Shown piece by piece: positions 8,739-16,095 of a DNA stretch of 64,000 nucleotides. The notes under the pieces are model-generated. The model was not told where the DNA came from. It searched no databases and saw only the letters and a program-made list of their open reading frames with translations. The stretch is from Dyadobacter sp. Leaf189 (lineage in GTDB: Bacteria; Bacteroidota; Bacteroidia; Cytophagales; Spirosomataceae), in contig NZ_LMPS01000001.1 in the NCBI RefSeq assembly GCF_001424405.1, positions 1,113,999 through 1,177,998 of the forward strand, in the 5' to 3' direction. The position numbers and the translations under genes were made by a program. Positions within the stretch are counted from its first letter, which is position 1; every line of letters starts with the position of its first letter.

Positions 8739-8764
8739 AAAGGAGGCTCATTTGAGCCTCCTTT
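8739..8764 (-). terminator. strong hairpin terminator
   Basis: A perfect 12-bp inverted repeat (8739-8750 with 8753-8764, arm AAAGGAGGCTCA) has a 2-nt spacer. It lies downstream of the minus-strand gluconolactonase-like gene, where the arm ending in TTT reads as a terminator tail. Confidence 0.7.
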
Positions 8765-8767
8765 AAA

Positions 8768-8795
8768 GCTGATCGCCGAAAGCCAATAGCCGAAG
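8768..8795. repeat. copy of a degenerate intergenic GCCGA/AAGCC repeat
   Basis: The stretch GATCGCCGAAAGCCAATAGC resembles the larger array at 21143-21274, which is built from the same GCCGA, ATAGC and AAAGCC words. It sits between a terminator and the stop of the next gene. Confidence 0.3.
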
Positions 8796-9716
8796 TTACT
8801 TCACCCCTTTAACCCTCATTTTCAAACCATAAACCGCAGTTTCGGCAGTTATAAACAACAGGTCCCGGTTTTTTCCTCCAAAACAAAGATTGGCTGTCCA
8901 GCCATTATGTGTTGGAAAGTGCGCGATTTGTTCGCCATTTTTATCGAAAACCGTAACGCCTTTTCCGGTAATGTACAGGTTTCCTTCTTCGTCCAGGATC
9001 ATACCATCGGAGCCTTTTGAAACAAAAAGGGTTCTGTTGGTCAGTGTTCCGTCATTCTGAATATCGTATTTGTAGGTCTTGTTATCACCAATGTCCGCTA
9101 CATACAATGTTTTGCCGTCGGGCGTACCGATAATACCATTTGGCTTTTTGATCTTCTCGTCAACGCGGGTTAGTTTTTTGTGGTCGGGACTTAGATAATA
9201 TACGTGCTCACCGTCCTGCTGCATTGCCGGGTCACGCTTCCAGTAATCGCGTTTGTAAAGCGGGTCTGTCAGGTAAATGCCGCCTTTTGCATCTACCCAG
9301 AGGTCATTTGGTCCATTTAGCAGCTTGCCTTCGTAGTCTTTGACAAGCACAGTTGCTTTTCCGTTTTTATCAAAAGACCAAACCTGATTGTCTTCATCTG
9401 AGCAGCTGATCAGGTTTCCCTTGCTATCGAAGTACATTCCGTTAGCCCTGCCTGCTTTATCCGAAAAAACAGAGAATTTACCCGTTTCTGCGTCCCAACG
9501 GATGATTTTGTTGTTGGGTTGATCGGTGAAAAATACGTTTCCGTCTTTGTCTGGGGTAGGTCCTTCAGTGAATTTATAACCTTCACCAAGTTTTTCAACC
9601 TGTGCTCCGGGAGCTGCTATTGATTTGGAATCCATCATTTGTGCTGAAAGTAAAGCCGGAAAGAGCAAAGCTGTTAATCCGGAAAAAATAGAAAATATAC
9701 TTGCTGATCGTTTCAT
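8796..9716 (-). CDS. secreted SMP-30/gluconolactonase/LRE family protein
   Basis: This is a six-bladed beta-propeller of the SMP-30/gluconolactonase family with a cleavable signal peptide (MKRSASIFSIFSGLTALLFP, cleaved near SAQ). Family landmarks are FTEGPTPDKDGNVFFTDQ, NGMYFDSKGNLISCSDED, LLNGPNDLWVDAKGGIYLTDP, KPNGIIGTPDGKTLYVADIGD and DGMILDEEGNLYITGKG. These supply the usual metal ligands, a Glu in blade 1 and Asn/Asp in later blades. It probably hydrolyses a sugar lactone in the periplasm, although the family also holds other lactonases. It is followed by a hairpin terminator. Confidence 0.9.
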   Translation of the reverse strand: MKRSASIFSIFSGLTALLFPALLSAQMMDSKSIAAPGAQVEKLGEGYKFTEGPTPDKDGNVFFTDQPNNKIIRWDAETGKFSVFSDKAGRANGMYFDSKGNLISCSDEDNQVWSFDKNGKATVLVKDYEGKLLNGPNDLWVDAKGGIYLTDPLYKRDYWKRDPAMQQDGEHVYYLSPDHKKLTRVDEKIKKPNGIIGTPDGKTLYVADIGDNKTYKYDIQNDGTLTNRTLFVSKGSDGMILDEEGNLYITGKGVTVFDKNGEQIAHFPTHNGWTANLCFGGKNRDLLFITAETAVYGLKMRVKGVK

Positions 9717-9788
9717 AGTAAAAACAGTGCCGGGTTGTGTTGATGCGGCCTTGTTCTAAAAAGCCGGTCAGCCTTGGTTCCTTACTTG

Positions 9789-10595
9789 TCAAATTCTCGA
9801 AGGAGCGACGCCATAGGCTTTTTTGAATGCATAGGAAAAATGGGAAAGGTCTTCAAAACCAATTTCCAGGTAAACCTCAGATGGCGCCTTGCCTTTCTCC
9901 CTGATCAAATAATAGGCTTCTTCCAGCCGGCGTTGCACCAGCCAGCGGCTTGGAGAAATGTGAAAAATCTTTTCAAAATCACGCTTGAATGTAGCCAGAC
10001 TTCTTCCGGTCAGATAGGCAAACCGTTTCAGCTGCACATTGAAATGGAAATTCTGGTTCATGAAGCCTTCCAGGTCAATTTTTCCAGGTTCACTGAAATC
10101 GAAAAGAATGTCTTTCAACTCCGGGTTGGTTTGTAACAGAATCAGCAGTGCTTCACGTAATTTCAGCGAAACCAAATCCGGATTATCGGGTTGATTTGTT
10201 TCGTAGTAGGGTATAAGCGAGAGTATATAGCTTTTCAGCAACTTGTCAGGACGCAATTCGATTACCGAAGCGTGATTTTGATGCGGCGCTGCAGTGTACC
10301 CGTATTCAATGCTGAAATTGCGCAGCGTTTGCTGATCGAAAAAGATGGAAATGGATTTGAAATCGCCGTTTTCCGGCGGATACTTATTGAATTTAATCAG
10401 GCTGTTTCTCCTGCTGAGCCTGAAATCGCCTTCATTGCTGATGTATTCGCCGCGCCCATCATTAAGCACAAGCGAGCCGGCAATCTGAAAGCTGAAAGCA
10501 TGTTCTTCAACAAACTGCTCCCCCTCGCGGCTCCTTGCGTGGTAGCAGGAGTATACAATCTGAGATAACTCGGAGCCTTGAACCGGGTTTGTCAT
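9789..10595 (-). CDS. AraC family transcriptional regulator
   Basis: The 268-residue protein has an N-terminal sensor-like region without a clear cupin signature and a C-terminal AraC/XylS double helix-turn-helix (about 185-265). Marks of the latter are LAYLTGRSLATFKRDFEKIF, P-S-R-W, and the family signature IGFEDLSHFSYAFKKAYGVAPS. It reads toward the gluconolactonase gene and follows an SDR gene on the same strand, so it may control either. The inducer is unknown. Confidence 0.92.
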   Translation of the reverse strand: MTNPVQGSELSQIVYSCYHARSREGEQFVEEHAFSFQIAGSLVLNDGRGEYISNEGDFRLSRRNSLIKFNKYPPENGDFKSISIFFDQQTLRNFSIEYGYTAAPHQNHASVIELRPDKLLKSYILSLIPYYETNQPDNPDLVSLKLREALLILLQTNPELKDILFDFSEPGKIDLEGFMNQNFHFNVQLKRFAYLTGRSLATFKRDFEKIFHISPSRWLVQRRLEEAYYLIREKGKAPSEVYLEIGFEDLSHFSYAFKKAYGVAPSRI

Positions 10596-10676
10596 TGTTT
10601 AAATTATTTCAAAGAAACAGCATTGCAGCACTGATTTGTTCTGCAAGCTGTCTCTGATTTCAAAATGCGAAATCTG

Positions 10677-11564
10677 TTAGATACCTTTCATAATCTGGTA
10701 AACCTTACCGGCCTTCGATTCAAAAAAGTTTTCAGATTCGTCGTGATCTGTGGAAAGACTTACCTGCATCCATTTTTCGAGTTCTGCCTGCCTGGTTGCA
10801 TCGGCGCGTTGCAGAATGCCGATCGCCTCGCTTCCAAGTACCAGATGTAACGGAGGTTCCGGATGGTTGGCTAAGTCTACCATCACCTTCGCGGCTTTAT
10901 CAGGATCACCTACAGGGACAAATGCCCCGCTTTCCAGAAACTTTCGGATGCCGCCTACCGTTTGCTCGTAGCCTTCAATTTCCGGCGCAAAACTCATGGA
11001 GGAACCAGCCCAATCCGTGCGAAAACCGCCGGGTTCAATGCATGTAACTTTGATATCTAACGGTGCTACTTCCTTTGACAATGCCTCGCTGAATCCGCTT
11101 AGACCGAACTTTGCAGCCTGGTACATGGTGAGCCCAGCACCGCCTACCCGCCCGCCAATGGAGCTGATCTGAAGAATGCGGCCAGATCGTTGTTTCCGCA
11201 TGTGCGGAAGTACGGCGCGGGTGACTTCTATGGGTGCGTACAAGTTGGTAGCCAGTTGACTTTGGACCTGTTCGTCGGTAAAAGCCTCTGCTGCACCAGT
11301 AATCCCGAAGCCGGCATTGTTCACCAGTACATCGATTCTCCCGAAATGTTGGACAGCGTCACCTACTGCTGCATGGATTTGCTCCTTGTTCGTTACGTCC
11401 AGCCTGATGGGATGTACCTGATCGGGATACCGGCGGACGAATTCATCTAATTGTTCCGTATTTCTTGCAGTTGCAGCTACTTTATCGCCGCTTTTAAGTA
11501 CTGCTGCAGTGAGGCTCTTTCCCAATCCGCGGGAGCTGCCTGTGATAAACCAAACCTTTGTCAT
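10677..11564 (-). CDS. SDR family NAD(P)-dependent oxidoreductase
   Basis: This is a classical short-chain dehydrogenase/reductase. It has the cofactor motif TGSSRGLG at residues 8-15, NNAG at 82-85, the catalytic Ser near 134 in QISSIGG, and the Y148-x3-K152 pair in MYQAAKFG. The C-terminus is longer than in the simplest SDRs (295 residues in total), as in the family often annotated as oxidoreductase/SDR. Lys/Arg residues after the first strand (ATARNTEQL) suggest NADP preference. It probably shares a transcript with the AraC gene 81 bp downstream. The substrate is unknown. Confidence 0.92.
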   Translation of the reverse strand: MTKVWFITGSSRGLGKSLTAAVLKSGDKVAATARNTEQLDEFVRRYPDQVHPIRLDVTNKEQIHAAVGDAVQHFGRIDVLVNNAGFGITGAAEAFTDEQVQSQLATNLYAPIEVTRAVLPHMRKQRSGRILQISSIGGRVGGAGLTMYQAAKFGLSGFSEALSKEVAPLDIKVTCIEPGGFRTDWAGSSMSFAPEIEGYEQTVGGIRKFLESGAFVPVGDPDKAAKVMVDLANHPEPPLHLVLGSEAIGILQRADATRQAELEKWMQVSLSTDHDESENFFESKAGKVYQIMKGI

Positions 11565-11713
11565 CGTTCTGTCTTTTTAAATTACGATAGCAAAGGTCAG
11601 GGGAAATGAATGTGACAGTTTTGTTGAAAAGCTCAAATGTGCTTTGTTCAAAAGCTCGCATTGGTAAAATCTGGAGTGATTTCGGAATGCGCCGAATGTT
11701 GCGATAATAAAAA

Positions 11714-11733
11714 AGGTGCCGTAAGTGGCACCT
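11714..11733 (-). terminator. rho-independent terminator of the 58-residue ORF
   Basis: On the minus strand the arms AGGTGCC/GGCACCT form a 7-bp stem extended by one wobble pair, followed directly by seven T residues. It begins 6 bp after the stop of the small ORF, which strongly supports transcription of that ORF. Confidence 0.8.
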
Positions 11734-11739
11734 CAATAA

Positions 11740-11916
11740 CTATGGGATCAAACGTTGCTGGCTTTTTTCAAGACCTTCCAAAAACTGCCGGGCCCGGGCT
11801 GTTTTTTCTGGAAAGAGATCGCGGTCACCGATTTTTATCAGTAATTGCCTCAGAAATTCAGCTCGCTCTTCCGGGTCATTTGGAATGACAGATGGATTTT
11901 TTTCTTTTGTTTCCAT
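11740..11916 (-). CDS. small hypothetical protein (58 aa)
   Basis: This short frame encodes a charged, helical protein that starts METKEKNPSVIPNDPEERAE and continues with FLRQLLIKIGDRDLF and ARARQFLEGLEKSQQR. It ends in TAG at 11740. Two features support it as a gene: a textbook terminator starts 6 bp after the stop, and it lies 15 bp downstream of the DUF6934 gene on the same strand, suggesting one transcript. No signal peptide, metal site or HTH is visible. It may be an accessory or partner protein of the DUF6934 product, but that is inference. Confidence 0.65.
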   Translation of the reverse strand: METKEKNPSVIPNDPEERAEFLRQLLIKIGDRDLFPEKTARARQFLEGLEKSQQRLIP

Positions 11917-11931
11917 ATCTTAAAGTTACAA

Positions 11932-12477
11932 CTATTTTCTAAAAAAGAGAATGGCATCATATAACCGCCCTGGTATGTAAAGTTCAGTGGTGAGGCTTCT
12001 GTTTTCTCTTAAAAATCCACCTAAAAACCAGTAGTGTAGACCCAGAACCTGGAAGTTTTTCTCAACATAATTGCGATAAAGTGTGATCCGCTGGTTGAAC
12101 TTGCGGCAAACCTTGGTGCAGCGTCTAATGCATGTTTCTCTGCATTTCTCAGCAAAGTCTGTTCGGCTGTCGCTTCCTTGTACCATAATGATTGCTTCCG
12201 GGAAGTTCTCGAAGAATGGTGGAATAGTGGACAAAACGGTGCGAAATACCTTATATGCATCTCCGTTGTTGGACTTTGCCTGATCAATAATGTGATCGAA
12301 TTGCGGATCATAGTCTCCAAATCCAAGATTGTATACGTTTCTGCCTTCAAACTTTCGAACATAAGTGTACTGCACAGCTTTAATTATATTATCGGGGCCT
12401 TCACTCGTAAACATGAGTTTGTATCCAATTGGTAGTTTGATTTCCTGAGTCTTATAAGCATCGGATAAATTTGCCAT
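11932..12477 (-). CDS. DUF6934 family hypothetical protein
   Basis: This 181-residue soluble protein has the DUF6934 core as I remember it: FTSEGPDNIIKAVQYTYV, NVYNLGFGDYD, NNGDAYKVFRTVLSTI, a hydrophobic FPEAIIMVQGSDSRTDF strand, and RITLYRNYVEKNF. It differs by a cysteine-rich insert of about 15 residues (CRETCIRRCTKVC) before that last block. The family is common in Cytophagales and has no assigned function; several copies per genome are typical. Here it heads a two-gene unit with the 58-residue ORF. A toxin-antitoxin or regulatory role is possible but unproven. Confidence 0.75.
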   Translation of the reverse strand: MANLSDAYKTQEIKLPIGYKLMFTSEGPDNIIKAVQYTYVRKFEGRNVYNLGFGDYDPQFDHIIDQAKSNNGDAYKVFRTVLSTIPPFFENFPEAIIMVQGSDSRTDFAEKCRETCIRRCTKVCRKFNQRITLYRNYVEKNFQVLGLHYWFLGGFLRENRSLTTELYIPGRLYDAILFFRK

Positions 12478-12582
12478 TCAGAAGATTTTACATGAATGGG
12501 CAGAAGTTAGGAAGGCGATTAAACTTCTTTGCATTCAATTAGCAGAAGGCAATTGCTAAATGATCGTTCGGTTTGACACGTT

Positions 12583-13374
12583 TCAGAACGCACCAAGTTG
12601 CCGCAGCACTTCCCTGGTGATGGTCTTGCGGCAATTCCCAAATTCCGGGTTGGGCGTACTTCGCTTTTTGGTTACACGTGTGGCAAAAAAATAGGTGTTG
12701 TCTTTTCGTTCTACGTAGCCAACCCACCAGCCAATGTCATTTCCGTCCACCCGCGTCCAGCCTGTTTTAGCGCGGAGCGTATAGTCAGCAGTTTGTTCAT
12801 TGACCATCACCTTTTTGAGAATATCAATATTGCGTTTTGAAAAGGGTACTTTCCCTGCGTAAACCGCCGCGAGAAAAGTGACCTGATTGCGTGGTGAAAC
12901 ACCGAATGCACCAAAATTCCAAAAGTCGTCGCCTTTTTCAGACAGGTTATTATTCCCGTATTTTGCAGCTTTCAGGTAATGTAGATACTGTTTCCAGCCA
13001 ATCTTTTTCGCTAGTTCAATAAACGCCCAACCCGCCGACACTTCGAATGCTTCTTTGACCGAAATGTCATGGTATATTTCTGGCCTGTATCCATACAGCG
13101 TCGTGTCGGTAGAACCCGGCCACTTGACAATCTCATTTTCATCCTTAATCACACCTGTTTCAAGTGCAATGAGCAGGTTAATGATCTTGAATGTAGAAGC
13201 AGGCTGAGTCTCCCGGCGTGAATCTTCCTCATCACTGGTCAGCCATTTCCCTGTTTTATCGTAAATGGTAATGCTGCCTTCGAGGTTGCAGGATTTGAAT
13301 GGGGTGGTGAGGTCCACCTGAGCGAATGCTGAGGAAAAAGAGAATAAAAAAGCAGTTATAATCTTAACTTTCAT
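12583..13374 (-). CDS. class D (OXA-type) beta-lactamase
   Basis: This serine beta-lactamase should hydrolyse penicillins and related drugs in the periplasm. I start it at 13374, which gives the signal peptide MKVKIITAFLFSFSSAFA. Class D motifs in the 263-residue form are S60-T-F-K63 (nucleophile, and the lysine carbamylated in OXA enzymes), Y139-G-N141, W152 in DDFWNFG, K203-T-G205 and the GWWVGYVE strand. The second motif, normally S-x-V, reads S113-A-G115. Flanking genes carry no transfer signs and the GC content resembles the genome, so it is probably a resident chromosomal enzyme. Confidence 0.92.
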   Translation of the reverse strand: MKVKIITAFLFSFSSAFAQVDLTTPFKSCNLEGSITIYDKTGKWLTSDEEDSRRETQPASTFKIINLLIALETGVIKDENEIVKWPGSTDTTLYGYRPEIYHDISVKEAFEVSAGWAFIELAKKIGWKQYLHYLKAAKYGNNNLSEKGDDFWNFGAFGVSPRNQVTFLAAVYAGKVPFSKRNIDILKKVMVNEQTADYTLRAKTGWTRVDGNDIGWWVGYVERKDNTYFFATRVTKKRSTPNPEFGNCRKTITREVLRQLGAF

Positions 13375-13504
13375 TGCCTTGAAGTGGCTGTTCACTGTAA
13401 AATAGCAGGGTTTTTTTGAGAGTGAAAATACAGGTAAACCGTCCATAATAGTTGAATAGGGCCTGCATTCTTTACTTTCGTAATTCAAATCGTCACCTGT
13501 TTAA

Positions 13505-14695
13505 CTATATGACTTGGATTTCGACTACGAACTCCAAAACAGTATTGTTACGGAGAATAGTAGCTATCATTGTATCTAGGGGCCTCTTCCGGGCGATCAC
13601 TTCTATTAGTTCCTGTATCGAATTCACAGGCTGGAAATCTGCTCCGATAAGAATGTCATGTATCCGAATGCCCGCAGCATAAGCGCTTCCAGACACGGTG
13701 TTATCCAATATTTCGACAAGTATGCCTCCTCCGGTGTATGTTGATCCACTCAGACCGATGAACGGGCGCAGAATAGCTCCCCTTGAAACCAAAGCTTCCC
13801 CAATTTCTTTATTTCGTCGCCCGAAAGCCAGCTTTGCAGCTGTCCAGCCATTTTTATCTTTGTAGTGAATGTCTGCCCCGCTATCAAGCAGAAGCTTCGT
13901 AATGTCATAATTTTTATGGATGATGCTGTACATCAAAATAGTACTGTCCCCGCGCGAGCCCACCTTTTCGTCAATTTGAGCTCCTTGCCTGATGAGAATA
14001 TCTGCCAGATCGGTTAATCCGTTCATAGCGCACCGGGCCAACGGAGTATGATTGTTCGTGTCTCGCAGGTCGATTGCAATTCCTGCTTTAATCAAAATTT
14101 CTGCAATGGTAAGATCCGCAGTAGTCGTCTTGTTTTGGGATGAAAGAAGATGGAGCAGATTGCCACCTTGTAAATAACTATCTTTTGTGAAACGGTGGTT
14201 CACAGATGCATGTTTTTCAATGAGGGACTGAACGAGTTCAGGAGATTTTATGAAAACAGCTAATCTTAGTGGAGATTGTTCCTCGGCCGCCAGATGATTA
14301 TGTGATCGAAAAGACTGAACCTTAATGAAATTTACATCCCGCACCTGATCTATAAATCCAAATAAGGAAGCTTTCCATTGAGAGGCTGACGCGCTATCAG
14401 GTGTATCATACTGTTCGAAGGCAGCTCTGTCAGTCAATTCAAAAAAGTGTTCGGGAGAAAGTTCCCTTAAAGCCAACCCGTTAAAGACTGCTCTTACCTT
14501 CTCAAGTGAACCGTTGCGAATGGTATATAGAATAATACTATTATGGTTTTTTAGTTTTTCGAAAATCCCAGCTTGGATGAATAGATAAAATATGGTGTCC
14601 GCATCACGGCTGGAAATGGATCGCCTGAAGGCGGTTATCGTAAAGTCGATACCCATATTCCGAAGTGTATCTACAGCAAGTGCTTGTGATAGCAT
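13505..14695 (-). CDS. ankyrin-repeat protein with C-terminal PDZ-like domain
   Basis: I use the ATG at 14695 (396 aa). A TTG 72 bp further upstream would add a hydrophobic stretch, but the ATG matches the lead-in LRNMGIDFTITAF...FIQAGI that often begins bacterial ankyrin proteins. Ankyrin-type helices occupy about 139-308, with recognisable units such as TPLARCAMNGLTDLADILIRQGAQID and YDITKLLLDSGADIHYKDKNG. The last 85 residues (310-394) look like a PDZ fold: a GILVEI strand, SAYAAGIRIHDILIGAD, NSIQELIEVI and a closing ILRNNTVLEFVVEI. No signal peptide is evident, so it should be cytoplasmic. It lies downstream of the SymE-like gene on the same strand. Confidence 0.75.
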   Translation of the reverse strand: MLSQALAVDTLRNMGIDFTITAFRRSISSRDADTIFYLFIQAGIFEKLKNHNSIILYTIRNGSLEKVRAVFNGLALRELSPEHFFELTDRAAFEQYDTPDSASASQWKASLFGFIDQVRDVNFIKVQSFRSHNHLAAEEQSPLRLAVFIKSPELVQSLIEKHASVNHRFTKDSYLQGGNLLHLLSSQNKTTTADLTIAEILIKAGIAIDLRDTNNHTPLARCAMNGLTDLADILIRQGAQIDEKVGSRGDSTILMYSIIHKNYDITKLLLDSGADIHYKDKNGWTAAKLAFGRRNKEIGEALVSRGAILRPFIGLSGSTYTGGGILVEILDNTVSGSAYAAGIRIHDILIGADFQPVNSIQELIEVIARKRPLDTMIATILRNNTVLEFVVEIQVI

Positions 14696-14768
14696 GAGAT
14701 GTGTAATAGTGATAATATCGCCTATAAATTCCGTTGTATTAAAGAAGATAAAGAATGGAGCAAGCAAC

Positions 14769-14993
14769 TCAACTCCAAATCTCCAACTGCGGATTCTTCC
14801 TCAACTCGCCAACCGGTTCAATAATCAACTTCTCTCCTTCCAGCCGCACCGTAATGTGTTCGCCGTAGTCGAAACCCATATCTTCCAGCCATTTGCCACA
14901 AAGACGGATTTCGGGAACGAACTTGCTCCTCCACTGGGACGTTTGCTGGTATTTTGGATAAATTTTTAACTGACGTTCCTTGAATATTGGCAT
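14769..14993 (-). CDS. SymE-like type I toxin family protein
   Basis: This 74-residue protein matches the SymE family, a SpoVT/AbrB-like fold known from the SOS-induced E. coli toxin SymE. It has RQLKIYPKYQ at the start, VPEIRLCGKWLEDMGFDYG in the middle and the strand pair ITVRLEGEKLIIEP. The C-terminal NPQLEIWS is an extension. In E. coli, SymE is repressed by LexA and by the antisense RNA SymR; no antisense gene can be proven here. The gene begins in a divergent regulatory region shared with an XRE repressor and is followed by the ankyrin-PDZ gene. Confidence 0.82.
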   Translation of the reverse strand: MPIFKERQLKIYPKYQQTSQWRSKFVPEIRLCGKWLEDMGFDYGEHITVRLEGEKLIIEPVGELRKNPQLEIWS

Positions 14994-15010
14994 ACGAATC
15001 TACAATTAAG

Positions 15011-15135
15011 TTTTCGTAAAACTAAAATAAAATTTCGTTTTGCGAAAATTTTGTTTCGTTTTGTACATATAAATGAGCGTTAAGGTTCTCATTATCATTA
15101 ACTTAAAGTTTTCACTAAGTTTGCGTCAAACGAAA
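15011..15135. promoter_or_regulatory. divergent control region with repeated CAAAACGAAA-type boxes
   Basis: The motif TTTCGTTTTG occurs at 15033-15042 and 15054-15063, exactly 21 bp (two helical turns) apart. A related TTTTCGTAAAAC lies at 15011-15022 and an inverted CAAACGAAA at 15127-15135. The last box falls just after TAAGTTTG (15116-15123), a good TAnnTTTG -7 box for the XRE gene. A repressor bound here could silence both the SymE-like and the XRE genes. Confidence 0.5.
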
Positions 15136-15145
15136 TCTCCGGCTC

Positions 15146-15352
15146 ATGCCCAAGCAGAAGTACAACAGAATAAAGATTGTTCTTGCAGAGAAAGAAAAAT
15201 CGTCGAAATGGCTTGCAGAGGTAACTGGCAAGGATAAATCAACGGTATCCCGTTGGTGTACAAATGATATGCAGCCTACGATTGAGACTTTTTTTGAGAT
15301 AGCGAAGTTACTTGACGTGGATGTGAAGGAGTTGCTCGTTTCGAGTAAATAA
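15146..15352 (+). CDS. XRE/Cro-CI family helix-turn-helix regulator
   Basis: This 68-residue single-domain DNA-binding protein has the five-helix XRE fold: IKIVLAEKEKSSKWLAEVTG (helices 1-2), KDKSTVSRWCTNDMQPTIETFFEIAKLLDVDVKELL (recognition helix onward). It is transcribed away from the SymE-like gene across 152 bp containing repeated boxes, the usual layout for an autoregulated repressor. It ends 17 bp from the convergent HEPN-like gene. Control of the SymE-like gene is inferred. Confidence 0.9.
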   Translation: MPKQKYNRIKIVLAEKEKSSKWLAEVTGKDKSTVSRWCTNDMQPTIETFFEIAKLLDVDVKELLVSSK

Positions 15353-15369
15353 GACATTTAAAAGTTGAT

Positions 15370-16020
15370 TTATTTATTTCTCGTTTTCAATTCCTCAAAT
15401 TCGACAACGCTTTTGTTAATTACATTTTGCAGAAATCCTCCAATAGGGTTTAGTATTTGGTCGAATTCAGTGCCAATGCTTATACCCTCGCTCCAAGTAA
15501 TATCATATATTACATTAAGTTGTTCAATTGAGGATCTATCTCTATGTGCTATCGAAACATTTCGAATCTTTTTCAATGAATGCTCCCTGGTCGACTTGAA
15601 AGTGTTGAGCCTCGAAACATTTGTATTAAGCTCATCAATAAATTTTTCATGATTTGAAAGTGTTGATCTGGTTCTCCGAAAGGTTTTGCCTAGTAACTCT
15701 AGTAGATCATTCATTCCTTCATAGGCGAGTAGTGCTAGTTGTCTGACAAAATATCTTTTTTCCCATTCCTCTTTTGCAAGTACAAGATTCTTGACAACAA
15801 CTTTAAGGTCGTAAGATAATATGTTCACATATCCTGCAACATTCCAAATTATCTTATTACTGTCAAACCGATTAAAGTCAGCGTGTCGAATGGATTTGGA
15901 AATTAGATCCAATGTTTTTTCTTGGATTTCAAAATTTTTAGAAAAGGTAGTGGCTAATGAAGCCCTATCCTTGTTAACCATTTTTTGTAAATCCTTGTCT
16001 TCTGATGTGATTTTATACAT
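15370..16020 (-). CDS. hypothetical protein with HEPN-type R-x5-H motif
   Basis: This 216-residue, almost entirely helical protein has no signal peptide. The segment KKIRNVSIAHRDRSS contains R153-N-x4-H159, which fits the R-x4-6-H signature of HEPN ribonucleases; IRN...AHRD is a common form in abortive-infection and toxin HEPN proteins. The region preceding it has long amphipathic helices, as expected of a HEPN bundle. Base composition is clearly more AT-rich than the neighbourhood, suggesting recent acquisition. It has no obvious MNT antitoxin partner next to it; the convergent XRE gene is its only close neighbour. RNase activity is inference. Confidence 0.6.
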   Translation of the reverse strand: MYKITSEDKDLQKMVNKDRASLATTFSKNFEIQEKTLDLISKSIRHADFNRFDSNKIIWNVAGYVNILSYDLKVVVKNLVLAKEEWEKRYFVRQLALLAYEGMNDLLELLGKTFRRTRSTLSNHEKFIDELNTNVSRLNTFKSTREHSLKKIRNVSIAHRDRSSIEQLNVIYDITWSEGISIGTEFDQILNPIGGFLQNVINKSVVEFEELKTRNK

Positions 16021-16095
16021 GTAGCTTTAATTAATTAGCAATAAACTTCGCGAAATTCCTAAAAACATTAAAGTTGTATAAACGGCTTATTATGA

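Noticed and set aside
14994..15145. A SymR-like antisense RNA over the SymE-like 5' region.
   Set aside because: A divergent promoter is present, but it is explained by the XRE gene. No separate antisense promoter/terminator pair can be shown.
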